Below, piece after piece: positions 43,985 through 52,149 of a DNA stretch of 64,000 nt (its first letter is position 1; each line of letters begins with the position of its first letter). Source of the DNA: Brucella pseudogrignonensis (GTDB lineage Bacteria; Pseudomonadota; Alphaproteobacteria; Rhizobiales; Rhizobiaceae). The notes below the pieces were generated by a model. The model was not told where the DNA came from. It worked only from the letters and a program-made list of their open reading frames with translations, and made no database searches. The translations under genes and the position numbers were made by a program. The DNA lies in assembly GCF_002252525.1 (NCBI RefSeq), contig NZ_NNRM01000039.1:124001-188000 (forward strand), in the 5' to 3' direction.

Positions 43985-44858
43985 ATGCCAGGCACCCCGA
44001 TTTCAGCCACCTACAGGCTGGGTGAAAACCCATTCTCGCGAATGGGCTACGGCGCGATGCAGCTTGCAGGCAAGGGCGTCTTCGGGCCAGTACGCGATCG
44101 TGCCAAAGCCATTGCAGTGCTGCGTGAAGCGTTCGAGAGGGGCATCAATCATATCGACACCAGTGATTTCTATGGCCCGCATATCACCAACCAGATCATC
44201 CGGGAAGCCTTGCATCTCTATGCCGATCCGGTGGTGATGGTGACCAAGGTCGGCGCCGTACGCGGCGCGGATGCGTCCTGGAATCCGGCATTTTCCCGCG
44301 TCGAACTCACACAGGCCGTACATGACAATCTGCGCAATCTTGGCCTGGATGTTCTCGACGTTGTCAATCTGCGCGCCATGTTCGATTTCCATGTACTTCC
44401 GAAGGAGCCCTGGAGGAACCGCTCAGCGTGCTTGCCGATCTCAAGCGTCAGGAGCTGATCCGAAATATCGGCCTATCGAATCTCACGGCACAGCAGATCG
44501 ACGACTGCCGGATTGTGACAGATATCGTCTGTGTGCAGAATCAGCACAATTTGGTTCATCGCGCGTATGACAGCCTGATTGATAAGCTTGTTGCAGAACA
44601 GATCGCCTCTGTTCCATTCTTTCCGCTCGCCGGCTTTTCACCCATCCAGTTCTCTGCCCTCACCGCTGTCGCGCAACGCCCATGCAAGTGGCCTTGTCCT
44701 GGCTGCTCAGACGTTCACCCAATATCCTGCTGATCCCTGGCACCGCTTCACGATTGCATCTGCGCGAAAACCTTTCCGCCCGCAGCATCGAACTGCAATA
44801 TGCGCTGTCCGAACTTGACGCGCTCTCGGCGCAACCAGGCGCTGCGCAGCAAAATTGA
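43985..44858 (+). pseudogene. Broken aldo/keto reductase
   Basis: Begins as a normal aldo/keto reductase (MGYGAMQLAGKGVFGPVRDR, NHIDTSDFYGPHITNQIIRE, VMVTKVGAVRGADASW with the catalytic Asp, Tyr and Lys). Near 44,400 the frame shifts (to PLSVLADLKRQELIRNIGLS, NLTAQQIDDCRI), and near 44,660 it shifts again (to VALSWLLRRSPNILLIPGT). The last frame ends at 44,858. Two frameshifts make it inactive. The divergent LysR pseudogene beside it was probably its regulator. Confidence 0.88.
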
Positions 44859-44961
44859 GTATGGCACGCTGCACCACGCGCTCAAACAGCAGCGCCGATC
44901 TTGAACATAAGATCAGCGCCGCGCCAGTTCCGCGCTGGCAGGCAAGCCGAAAAACAAGGCT

Positions 44962-45582
44962 TCAATCCGAAGAACCATTTGGCCCGGTCTGCGGCAGGCC
45001 GTTCGAATAGGCTTCCATTTCCGAGGCAAAGACCCAGCCCTGCGGGCAGCCCGCCATGGACTTCTGATTGCCGGGCTGGCAATTCTTCATCGCCGCCTGA
45101 AACGTCTCAGCGAGCGGGCGTGGCGTGCGGCACAATTCTTCACCCTTGCATTCCGGGCCGTGATCCATCGGAAGCGCAATCACGTAATATTCCTTATCAC
45201 TTGACTGCACCTGGGCGGCCGCCTTGATGCAGACCAGTTGCTCAGGTGCCAGCGCGGCGTCTGTCTTGCCGGTGCTGCCGGTTGTCGCGACATCCTTTCG
45301 TAAAGAAGCCGCCTTATCGGCAATCCGACCGTAATAGGCAGCGATCGTGCAGTCACCATAAATGCGCACATCATAGTAATCGCCACTGTCAACATTGCCG
45401 GCAGTGCACTTATCCTTTTCATTCGCATCGCAATCAATACTTGCCGCATGCTGAAGTTCGGCCCTTTGCTTATCGGTAAGATCGCCGGAGCCTGAGGCAG
45501 CGAAGGCCACTGGCGTCACCGCTGAACCGGCTAGACTTACAACCATTGCCATCGCAAGCGACCACGTTTTCAAGCTGATCAT
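44962..45582 (-). CDS. Exported cysteine-containing protein, unknown
   Basis: The 206-residue product has a signal peptide (TWSLAMAMVVSLAGSAVTPV, cleavage near AFA before ASGSG). The mature protein has eight cysteines in spaced positions (SIDCDANEKDKCTAG, YGDCTIAA, LVCIKAA, PECKGEELCRTP, KNCQPG, AGCPQG), so several disulphide bonds in the periplasm are likely. No catalytic motif or known family recognised. It stands alone between a pseudogene zone and a 480-base gap. Confidence 0.7.
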   Translation of the reverse strand: MISLKTWSLAMAMVVSLAGSAVTPVAFAASGSGDLTDKQRAELQHAASIDCDANEKDKCTAGNVDSGDYYDVRIYGDCTIAAYYGRIADKAASLRKDVATTGSTGKTDAALAPEQLVCIKAAAQVQSSDKEYYVIALPMDHGPECKGEELCRTPRPLAETFQAAMKNCQPGNQKSMAGCPQGWVFASEMEAYSNGLPQTGPNGSSD

Positions 45583-46057
45583 TCTCCCACTCCATACCGA
45601 TATCTGCGCAACAATCGGCAGGACTGTTGGTCCGGACCCGAGCCATTGCGATGTGTTGAGAAGGCTTCAGCGAATCGAAGCCCTCGAGGCGTGAACGATA
45701 CTATGGCTTTATTTGACCGGTGGTACGACCGGTTTGTTAAAAAGGCCGGGCGCACCCCGCCAGCCACCCTTCATGACCCATGGTGGCGCGTGATGGCCTG
45801 CTAGGTCATGGCATGGAATGGCATCGCCTTTTTCGCAAACAGGGATGAGCAACCTATAAACGCTCTCGCGTTCTGCTAGCGCAGCAGCGCTACCGCCGCT
45901 GCTTTTCATTATCAACCTCAGAACATTACCCGTTAAACCGGCGCAGGAGAACGCCGCGCATCGCACAAAAACGCGGTGCAGGCATTTCCTTCCATCAACA
46001 GAGGATTAATCTCTCTCGCCTATGGAGAGAAATGCCACAGCATATGAATGCGGGAGA
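45583..46057. other. Intergenic stretch without a gene
   Basis: About 475 bases, no supported frame. It should contain the promoters of the exported protein (minus) and the channel-like gene (plus); no consensus recognised. Confidence 0.4.
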
Positions 46058-46063
46058 ATGTCG

Positions 46064-46522
46064 ATGTTGTCAGATTTCATCATAGGATCAGCGGTCGGGT
46101 TGATCGTCATGATCGTGCATCTGTTGTCGACGCTTCTGATCTATTACTTAGTTCATCTCATCGGCGCCCGCATGAATGAACGACGGGTATTGTTTCTGGT
46201 GATCTCACTGATCGTGCTTTATCTGGTGCTGTTTGTCTGTGTCTGTCTGAGTGTGAGCATCTGGGCGCTGACCTATTATCAGATGGGGTTTGCCGGCAGG
46301 TTCAGTGATGCATTTTACACAGCGATGTTGAATTACACGACGCTTGGGCCTGGTGGATCTGCCGAAATCCTTGAAACACGGTTGTTTGGACCGATGACCG
46401 CAGCCAGTGGAATATTGATGTTCGGCTGGGCGGTCTCGCTGATGGTCTACATCATCCAGTTACATCTGCCGGCGATCCTCAAAAACAGATGGGGCGGCAC
46501 GGCCGAACACGCATCGGATTGA
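46064..46522 (+). CDS. K+-channel-like two-TM ion channel
   Basis: Start at ATG 46064 is preferred over 46058 and 46022 for its spacing to GGGAG. The 152-residue product has three to four hydrophobic segments; FYTAMLNYTTLGPGG near residue 90 resembles the pore helix and selectivity filter of Ion_trans_2 channels (TxGxG in canonical K+ channels, here TLGPG), followed by a final TM helix (AASGILMFGWAVSLMVYII). There is no RCK or cyclic-nucleotide domain. Ion selectivity is therefore uncertain. Confidence 0.78.
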   Translation: MLSDFIIGSAVGLIVMIVHLLSTLLIYYLVHLIGARMNERRVLFLVISLIVLYLVLFVCVCLSVSIWALTYYQMGFAGRFSDAFYTAMLNYTTLGPGGSAEILETRLFGPMTAASGILMFGWAVSLMVYIIQLHLPAILKNRWGGTAEHASD

Positions 46523-46540
46523 GGCAACGCAATGTCGGCA

Positions 46541-46825
46541 TTATCGGCTCTGGGCACCCGGTGCTGCCGGCCGATCACCCGCCGTTTTTGCCTTCTGGCT
46601 GCCTTTGTCGCCTGGTATATCCGCGACTGGCTGCGACGGGGGACTGGCGCCCGATTTTGATTGAACCAAGCGTGTCAAGGAAACCGATGCGCCGCCCAGG
46701 AATGTCCAGGCCAGAAAAACGACGATCAGAACGGCAAACAGCAACAGCACCAGGCGCGGGACGTAACGAAACAGCTGCGGTGCCGTGCCTGCTACTTTAC
46801 GCTGTTTGGCAACATTCCCATTCAT
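46541..46825 (-). CDS. Small single-TM protein with Pro/Ala-rich tail
   Basis: From ATG 46825 the 94-residue product has a basic N-terminus (NGNVAKQRKVAG), one TM helix (VLLLFAVLIVVFLAWTFLGG) and a disordered tail (PPSQPVADIPGDKGSQKAKT). It overlaps the stop of the upstream gene (46822-47094) by ATGA. Both are transcribed from an EcfG promoter at 47113-47137. Function unknown. Confidence 0.6.
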   Translation of the reverse strand: MNGNVAKQRKVAGTAPQLFRYVPRLVLLLFAVLIVVFLAWTFLGGASVSLTRLVQSKSGASPPSQPVADIPGDKGSQKAKTAGDRPAAPGAQSR

Positions 46826-47094
46826 TGCCACACCCATGAAACAAGCAAATATCCAATAATGCCCGCTGCAATCATCAGCCACCAGATAAGATATGCGGGT
46901 CGTTCGCGCAATGGCACTTCCCCCGAAACGGGTCTCGGATCGCGGGCCCGCCACGCACGCAGTGGAGAGCCATGACTGGACGCATTGTTGTCATGCGGCT
47001 CGACCGATCGCGGTGTCGGATCGCAGTCAACAGGCTTTATGGCGCCGCGCAGCCGCGCACCGGCAGTTTTGTCTGCGAATAGATCTCTTGCCAT
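46822..47094 (-). CDS. Small C-terminally anchored protein
   Basis: The 90-residue product has a hydrophilic N-terminal part (ARDLFADKTAGARLRGAIKP, HDNNASSHGSPLRAWRARD) and a single C-terminal TM helix (LIWWLMIAAGIIGYLLVSWV). It is the first gene after the exact EcfG promoter at 47113-47137, about 20 bases upstream, and is coupled by ATGA to the next small membrane protein. The two probably act together at the membrane under stress; family not recognised. Confidence 0.65.
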   Translation of the reverse strand: MARDLFADKTAGARLRGAIKPVDCDPTPRSVEPHDNNASSHGSPLRAWRARDPRPVSGEVPLRERPAYLIWWLMIAAGIIGYLLVSWVWQ

Positions 47095-47112
47095 GCTTCA
47101 CTTCTGGCCCCT

Positions 47113-47137
47113 AACCGCAGGATCCTGCGATTGTTCC
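47113..47137 (-). promoter_or_regulatory. EcfG-type promoter, exact consensus
   Basis: Minus-strand GGAAC (47133-47137), 17-base spacer, GTT (47113-47115), before the two small membrane protein genes. Confidence 0.78.
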
Positions 47138-47234
47138 CGAGCGTTCGGATCGACACGCCCCCCTCGCCCACGCCGCGCCGGGCCGGGCAGCGCCTTCGGA
47201 GCGGGCGGTCCGCTATTTGTTGAAGCGACAGGCG

Positions 47235-47259
47235 GGAACACTGTGGCGCTTGGGCAGTT
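47235..47259 (+). promoter_or_regulatory. EcfG-type promoter, exact consensus
   Basis: GGAAC (47235-47239), 17-base spacer, GTT (47257-47259), 63 bases before the SemiSWEET gene and divergent from the promoter at 47113. Confidence 0.75.
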
Positions 47260-47321
47260 GGGCTCTCAAGACGCAATTTCAAAGCGCCGCAGCCCACAGC
47301 CCCAACCCTGATTGAGACAGC

Positions 47322-47576
47322 ATGGATATAGCCCTGATCATTGGTTACCTGGCTTCGATATGTTCGGTGACCAGTTTCATTCCCCAGGTAATCAAGGTCA
47401 TCCAAACCGCCGACACTGCAGCCATTTCAGCACGGATGTATATGGTGACCGTTATCGGCTTCGCACTATGGACAATATTCGGCTTTCTGCGGATGGAATG
47501 GCCAATCATTCTCACCAACACGGCCTGCTTTTTCCTCTCCGGCTATATCTTGCTGCGCAAATTGTGGGCATCGTAA
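47322..47576 (+). CDS. SemiSWEET sugar transporter
   Basis: The 84-residue product has three TM helices and the PQ-loop of the SemiSWEET family: ASICSVTSFIPQVIKVIQTA near residues 11-30 with the PQ motif, then SARMYMVTVIGFALWTIFGF and ILTNTACFFLSGYILLRKLW with the conserved Asn. Length is typical. SemiSWEETs work as dimers in the inner membrane and transport sugars (sucrose/glucose-type) by facilitated diffusion. An EcfG promoter at 47235 puts it into the stress regulon, for instance for osmoprotectant sugars (inference). Confidence 0.95.
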   Translation: MDIALIIGYLASICSVTSFIPQVIKVIQTADTAAISARMYMVTVIGFALWTIFGFLRMEWPIILTNTACFFLSGYILLRKLWAS

Positions 47577-47652
47577 AGCCAGCCGAGGCAACCAGCCTCA
47601 TTTGGGCAACGACAATCAACGCCCCAAAGGCGACCCTGTGCCGGTTTGTCTG

Positions 47653-47677
47653 GGAACCATCGAAACCCGTCAGAGTT
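47653..47677 (+). promoter_or_regulatory. EcfG-type promoter, exact consensus
   Basis: GGAAC (47653-47657), 17-base spacer, GTT (47675-47677), 37 bases before the exonuclease III start at 47714. Confidence 0.75.
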
Positions 47678-47713
47678 GTCATGACATCACCGACCTACCA
47701 TCTGATGGGCCTC

Positions 47714-48505
47714 ATGAAGATTGCAACCTACAATGTCAATGGCGTGAATGGTCGGCTTGAAGGCTTGATACGCTGGCTTCAGAAAGACCGCCCCGACATT
47801 GTGGGTCTTCAGGAACTCAAGACTGTCAACGAAAAATTCCCTTTTGAGAAACTCGAAAGCATTGGTTATGGTTCTGTCTGGCACGGAGAAAAAGGCTTCA
47901 ACGGCGTGGCAATCCTTGCGCGCGACACCACCCCGGTTTTGACCCGGGTCGGGCTGCCCGGTCCAAATCCAGACCCGCATAGCCGCTATATCGAAGCGGC
48001 AGTGGCCGGTATCCTGATCGGTTGTCTTTACCTCCCCAATGGCAATCCGGTCGCCAGCCGCAATTTTGATTATAAACTTGACTGGTATCGCCGTTTCAAC
48101 GCCCATGCAGAACAGCTTCTGGCTCTGTCCGTGCCAACCGTTCTGCTTGGGGACTTCAACACCATTCCGACCGACCGCGATGTTTACGCGCCGCAGCGCT
48201 GGCGCGGCGACGCCCTGTTTCGCCCGGAGGTTCGCAAGGCCTATGCCGATCTCCTCACCCAGGGCTGGACCGATGCGCTTCGCCACCTGCACCCTGAGGA
48301 GACGCTCTACAGTTTCTGGAAATACTGGCGCAATGCATTCGAGCGCAATGCCGGTCTGCGGATCGACCATATTCTTGTCGATCCCACCCTCGCCGGAACG
48401 CTCCGATCGGCCGAAGTCAGACGCGCGCCGCGCGGCTGGAACCATGCCAGTGACCATGCCCCCGTGATGATTGAGGTTGATGCCGCAATGCAAGCCATCA
48501 AATGA
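47714..48505 (+). CDS. xthA: Exonuclease III (AP endonuclease)
   Basis: From ATG 47714 the product has 263 residues, the usual size. The EEP-family motifs are complete: IATYNVNGVNGR (Asn), IVGLQELKT (catalytic Glu), LLGDFNTIPTDRDVY (Asp, Asn), LRIDHILVD and HASDHAPVMIEV (catalytic Asp-His). It cuts DNA at abasic sites and removes 3' blocks in base excision repair. The upstream open frame overlaps the SemiSWEET gene and is not part of it: an exact EcfG promoter at 47653-47677 fits the start at 47714. Confidence 0.94.
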   Translation: MKIATYNVNGVNGRLEGLIRWLQKDRPDIVGLQELKTVNEKFPFEKLESIGYGSVWHGEKGFNGVAILARDTTPVLTRVGLPGPNPDPHSRYIEAAVAGILIGCLYLPNGNPVASRNFDYKLDWYRRFNAHAEQLLALSVPTVLLGDFNTIPTDRDVYAPQRWRGDALFRPEVRKAYADLLTQGWTDALRHLHPEETLYSFWKYWRNAFERNAGLRIDHILVDPTLAGTLRSAEVRRAPRGWNHASDHAPVMIEVDAAMQAIK

Positions 48506-48676
48506 TGCGATAGCCGGTTGCGCTGGCGCCGGACGCCCGCAGGGATCAACCTGGCACGCATGGTGTCGCAAACCCTGACTTGCTAGAAAACCTGTCCCCC
48601 TGCAAAAAGCGCGGGCTGCTGTGCGGATCAAAACCGCCGCTCACGGCGTTGGGGTTCATCCTGGGAGGAAACCATC

Positions 48677-48982
48677 ATGAATGTTGCAAATCTACAGATT
48701 GAAGGACTGTGTCTGGCGATCGCCGCCCTCAACCGCGCATTGATTGACAAGGGACTGCTGTCGCGAACCGGAATCGAAGGCGCACTAAAGAGCGCTGAAG
48801 TGACGGCTCGCAGTGATGATCGCTTCGTCGAAAACCTCAATCCCGCCCATCGCGATGCCGTATGTTTTCCAATTCGAATTCTGCAAGTGGTAAATGGCTG
48901 TGACAGCGCAGTGCCGCTGACCTTTTCTGCGCTGGCGAAATCGGTCGGAGAAACAAAAAAGCCCTATAATGACATGTTTTAA
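48677..48982 (+). CDS. Hypothetical protein, unknown function
   Basis: The 101-residue product is soluble, largely helical (LQIEGLCLAIAALNRALIDK), with a conserved-looking core ARSDDRFVENLNPAHRDAVCFPIRIL and no membrane segment. Strong RBS (GGGAGGAAA). It follows xthA by 170 bases. No family recognised. Confidence 0.6.
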   Translation: MNVANLQIEGLCLAIAALNRALIDKGLLSRTGIEGALKSAEVTARSDDRFVENLNPAHRDAVCFPIRILQVVNGCDSAVPLTFSALAKSVGETKKPYNDMF

Positions 48983-49097
48983 CTGCCAAAAGTCTGCTAG
49001 CATCGCCGGGCCTGCAGCAACAGGTTTCAAGTTGCTGCGGAGCCCGCCTCGCAGGGATGATTGACTTTTGCGTCTGCGCTTTCCATCTATTCTAACC

Positions 49098-49724
49098 ATG
49101 ACCAAGTCCAAAGATTTCGATGGCACGCAAAAGATCAGGAGCTGGACCTTGCCCGTCGAGGCGACGCTGGGCTCGGCTGTGCGCGCCAAGGGCATTTTGC
49201 AGCACATAAGGGCAAGGCTTCCGCTCAGCCAGCGCAAGTCGGTCGAGCTTGAAGCCGGCACCCTTTGCTTTTGCATGCCGGTTACCCCGGACAGCCTGTC
49301 AACAGCAGCGATCCAAACCATTCAACAAAGCTTGGATGATATTCGCAGCCTGCCGATCATCCCACGGGAGATCGAGGATATCCTGTCAATCTCCGCAAGC
49401 GAACGCCATCGATGGCTGAAGGATGGTCGCCTGGTGAGTGCCGGGTTAAGGACCGTAAAACTGCGCGGACGCGCCAAAAAAATCAGCTTTCATGTCTATG
49501 AGCCCCGCTTTGTCGAAGATATTCTTGACCAGGGCGCACCCGATCTGTGGCGTGTGCAGGACCGGGAAACGGCTGCTGAAAACCGCAGGCGCGCTGCCGC
49601 AAAGGCCAAACACACCCGCGCCCTTGTCAAAAAGACCGGTTCCGGGGACAAGGCGGCGGCGTCAAAGCAGACACCACAATTGCGCGGCTGGGAAGATTTC
49701 GATGCCGAAGGCTTCCTGAAATAA
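49098..49724 (+). CDS. Hypothetical protein with HTH-like segment
   Basis: From ATG 49098 the product has 208 residues. It begins with a beta-rich part (DGTQKIRSWTLPVEATLG), has an HTH-like stretch (IIPREIEDILSISASERHRWL) near residue 97 in which a DNA-binding or adapter role is conceivable, and a basic low-complexity tail (RRRAAAKAKHTRALVKKTG). An ATG at 49068 is an alternative. No family recognised; function unknown. Confidence 0.6.
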   Translation: MTKSKDFDGTQKIRSWTLPVEATLGSAVRAKGILQHIRARLPLSQRKSVELEAGTLCFCMPVTPDSLSTAAIQTIQQSLDDIRSLPIIPREIEDILSISASERHRWLKDGRLVSAGLRTVKLRGRAKKISFHVYEPRFVEDILDQGAPDLWRVQDRETAAENRRRAAAKAKHTRALVKKTGSGDKAAASKQTPQLRGWEDFDAEGFLK

Positions 49725-49846
49725 CCATTTGAACCAGTTGCCGTTTATGGCTTGCCAGAAAGGCGCTACCTGGCGGGGAATACGCACACATCCGTCACAC
49801 GGTCACGAGACATTGAACCAGGCGGCTCAACTTCAACATTAGCCGC

Positions 49847-51402
49847 CTAATCAGCAAAAGCTGCGGAATAGTCGCGGCAATAATGGCGGGCAACAAACTC
49901 CGCCCTTACGGCATTGATGAGAGTATAGTTGGAGAGGCCAGTCTCGCCGCTGTCCTGCAAATCTCTGATTTCGTTACAAAGTACTGCTGCATTGGCGATC
50001 ATCTGGCTATGAAGCACACTCTCACTCCAATAAATGTCGCCGCGGAAATCCATCAGATCATCCATGAATACACGTTTGAAATTCTCTTTGAAGCGGGGAA
50101 GAATGAAGTGATCGCTCAATCCGCTGCGAGCCAGAGTGAGCCGGTTGAGCAGACGGTTCTGCTTCAGCTCAAAAGGAAGCATCTGTGCGAATTGCGCCCG
50201 TCGCGGATCGATGAACGGGTTTTTTGGCAATATCCCTTGCCGAAGAAACAGCGGCGCGCGTACGAAAGCCGCCGTTAAAGCGCTTTGGCTGACGCCGGTC
50301 GCCGGCAGGCGCCGCGTGGGGACCATCTGGTGAAAGAACAACGCCTTGAGAGCCTCGGTGGAGCGTGCAGAGAGGGCCATTATGGCATCGGATAAATCGG
50401 TAATCGTCATCTCATCCCTCCAATACCGGTGATCACCAGATCCGGCCTGCCACCCGGCATGGCATTGAGACATTCCAAGATCCCATCCCAGTACAAATCG
50501 TCATAAACACCGATGCAATCGTCACCCTCGGCACATGGCTGTTGCAGCCGGGTAAAGGGTTTACAGATCTTCGAGGGGATGCAGCGATCCGTGTAATCGA
50601 GCTGCGACAGCAATTCCATTCACCTGAGCTTCTGTTTATGTCCGGCATTGCCGTCATGCAGCAATGCATAGGAAAGAAACGGCCTGTCTGCCGCCTTCAG
50701 GGCAACGGCCACACTGGAGGAATCCATACCGCCGCTGAGTTCAAGCGCAGGTCGCGCTGCATGCTGCAGCACCGCACGACAACTCAGATTGATCAGATCG
50801 ACGAAACCCGCGGTGACATGTGCCCCCGGTCTTAGAACCGATTGTTCCAGGCTCTCACATTCGATCATGGGATCGATCTCAATCTCTGTCTGACCCGCAG
50901 ACCAGCTGGCTGACTGCCCGGCAAACAACTGTTTCACGCCGATAACGATCGTCTCCTGCGCAAGTTGCGGACCATAAAGGATGAAGTAACGCAGTTCGCT
51001 CCTCGACAACACCACCGCACCACGTGCCGCCACAACGGCATGATAATCCCAACTGACATTGAGCCGGTCAGCTTCTGCGGACACATAAAGCGGTATTGTG
51101 GCATGGGCCGTGCGGACCAGTGTCACGCGACGAGTATCGGAAATATAAATCAGCAGACCATCGCCAGTGAGATTGTGCGCAAAGGCGGACAGAACTTGCT
51201 TTCGCGTGCGGGTGGAGAGGCTGGGGAGGTCCAGCGACTGTTCCGCCACGACGAAGATCAAACCGCCGTCAGCGACAAGCATGGCCCGCTTTAGACAGCA
51301 ATTGTCGATGAGGCTGATAAGGTTTGGCCCAGATTGCCAGCCGGCTTCGGTCTCGATCCAATCCGCCGCTGGCGTGTCCGATACAATTGATGTTGAAATC
51401 AT
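49847..51402 (-). pseudogene. Asparagine-synthetase-like macrocyclase, disrupted
   Basis: A protein of about 518 residues resembling asparagine synthetase B or lasso cyclase (McjC). There is no Cys2 and the N-terminal glutaminase domain is degenerate, as in RiPP cyclases. The ATP-PP motif is ALELSGGMDSSSVAVAL (near 50,720-50,770). A TGA at 50,620-50,622 interrupts it in frame, and a one-base loss near 50,413 destroys the GIGGDE motif: the frame reads GIGGMR-stop, while the +1 frame resumes with DEMTITDLSDAI and runs to 49,847. Two lesions suggest inactivation; the TGA might be read through, but the frameshift argues against it. No B-protein (protease/RRE) or transporter gene is nearby. Confidence 0.75.
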
Positions 51403-51425
51403 CGCGGTCTCCACTGCTGCAGAGG

Positions 51426-51533
51426 CTATTCGTAGAAAACATAGCCTGCATCAACGGTGCCATCCGCCTTGCGCCCACTGCGCGCCGACCCGTTGCGTGG
51501 TGCCGATAAAAAGACAGTCGTGAATATTTCCAT
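51426..51533 (-). CDS. 35-residue peptide, candidate RiPP precursor
   Basis: ATG 51533 follows an excellent RBS (AGAAGGAG, 7-base spacing). The 35-residue product begins EIFTTVFLSAPRNG and ends GTVDAGYVFYE. Gly20 and Asp28 could close a 9-residue macrolactam leaving a tail AGYVFYE, as in lasso peptides, though the Thr at -2 typical of lasso leaders is missing. The stop lies 23 bases before the asparagine-synthetase-like gene at 51402, so the two form one operon. The upstream leader has imperfect GATAGA repeats. The class assignment is inference; a leader/core border is not visible. Confidence 0.5.
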   Translation of the reverse strand: MEIFTTVFLSAPRNGSARSGRKADGTVDAGYVFYE

Positions 51534-51981
51534 GTCATCACTCCTTCTCTGTTTGTATTTCTATGTCTATCTCTATCTCGGTTGACGATGGTCTGGATGA
51601 AGATACCCCGACAGATCGCGGACCTGTTCAAGTATCGAGCAATTAACGCATATTCACTGCGATGGTGAAACGGGTAGTGATTGTGACCCATGCTTTATCG
51701 TGCGCAGTAGCTGCGTCAGTCCTGTGCAAAGTGATAGGCTGCCAGTGGTAGCCTACAAGTGATTGCCGGGACGCAGCGCGTGAGCAAGGCCGATGCCCTG
51801 CCTTGATCGAAACACGCTCATATATCCCCTCTTTGCTGGAGTTACGCAGGCATGGACCGGTGTGCTAGCTTTTTTGGTGTGTAGCGGAATCGACTCTGTC
51901 AAGCGATTTTGCACAACGTCCCTGGTTCGGGCGAGGGATGTCATTGACCGGGTTATTGCGAATCTGACTCCGTGCAATGCG

Positions 51982-52020
51982 CATCGGCCGGCCGGAAACT
52001 CATTTTCCGGCCGGCCGATG
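51982..52020. repeat. Perfect 17-bp inverted repeat hairpin
   Basis: Arms CATCGGCCGGCCGGAAA and TTTCCGGCCGGCCGATG with the five-base loop CTCAT. One of the strongest hairpins in the window. It lies 130 bases downstream of the DUF2865 gene (minus), so it could be its terminator, although no U-tract follows; or a REP-like element. The surrounding 51,540-52,150 holds no supported gene. Confidence 0.85.
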
Positions 52021-52149
52021 ACAAAGCATGCGTGCAGGATGATCGGCAAAGCCCGCGTCATCACAACCTTTCAATTGCATTCGCTTCGACCGCCTGGCAC
52101 CGGCTATGCCTGGTCTATGCTGAGAGCATTCAGATCAGTTTTGCCCGGA

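Noticed and set aside
50620-50622. In-frame TGA of the asparagine-synthetase-like gene as selenocysteine or programmed read-through
   Set aside because: No SECIS-like hairpin was seen, the residue is outside any active-site motif, and a separate frameshift in the GGDE motif already breaks the gene.
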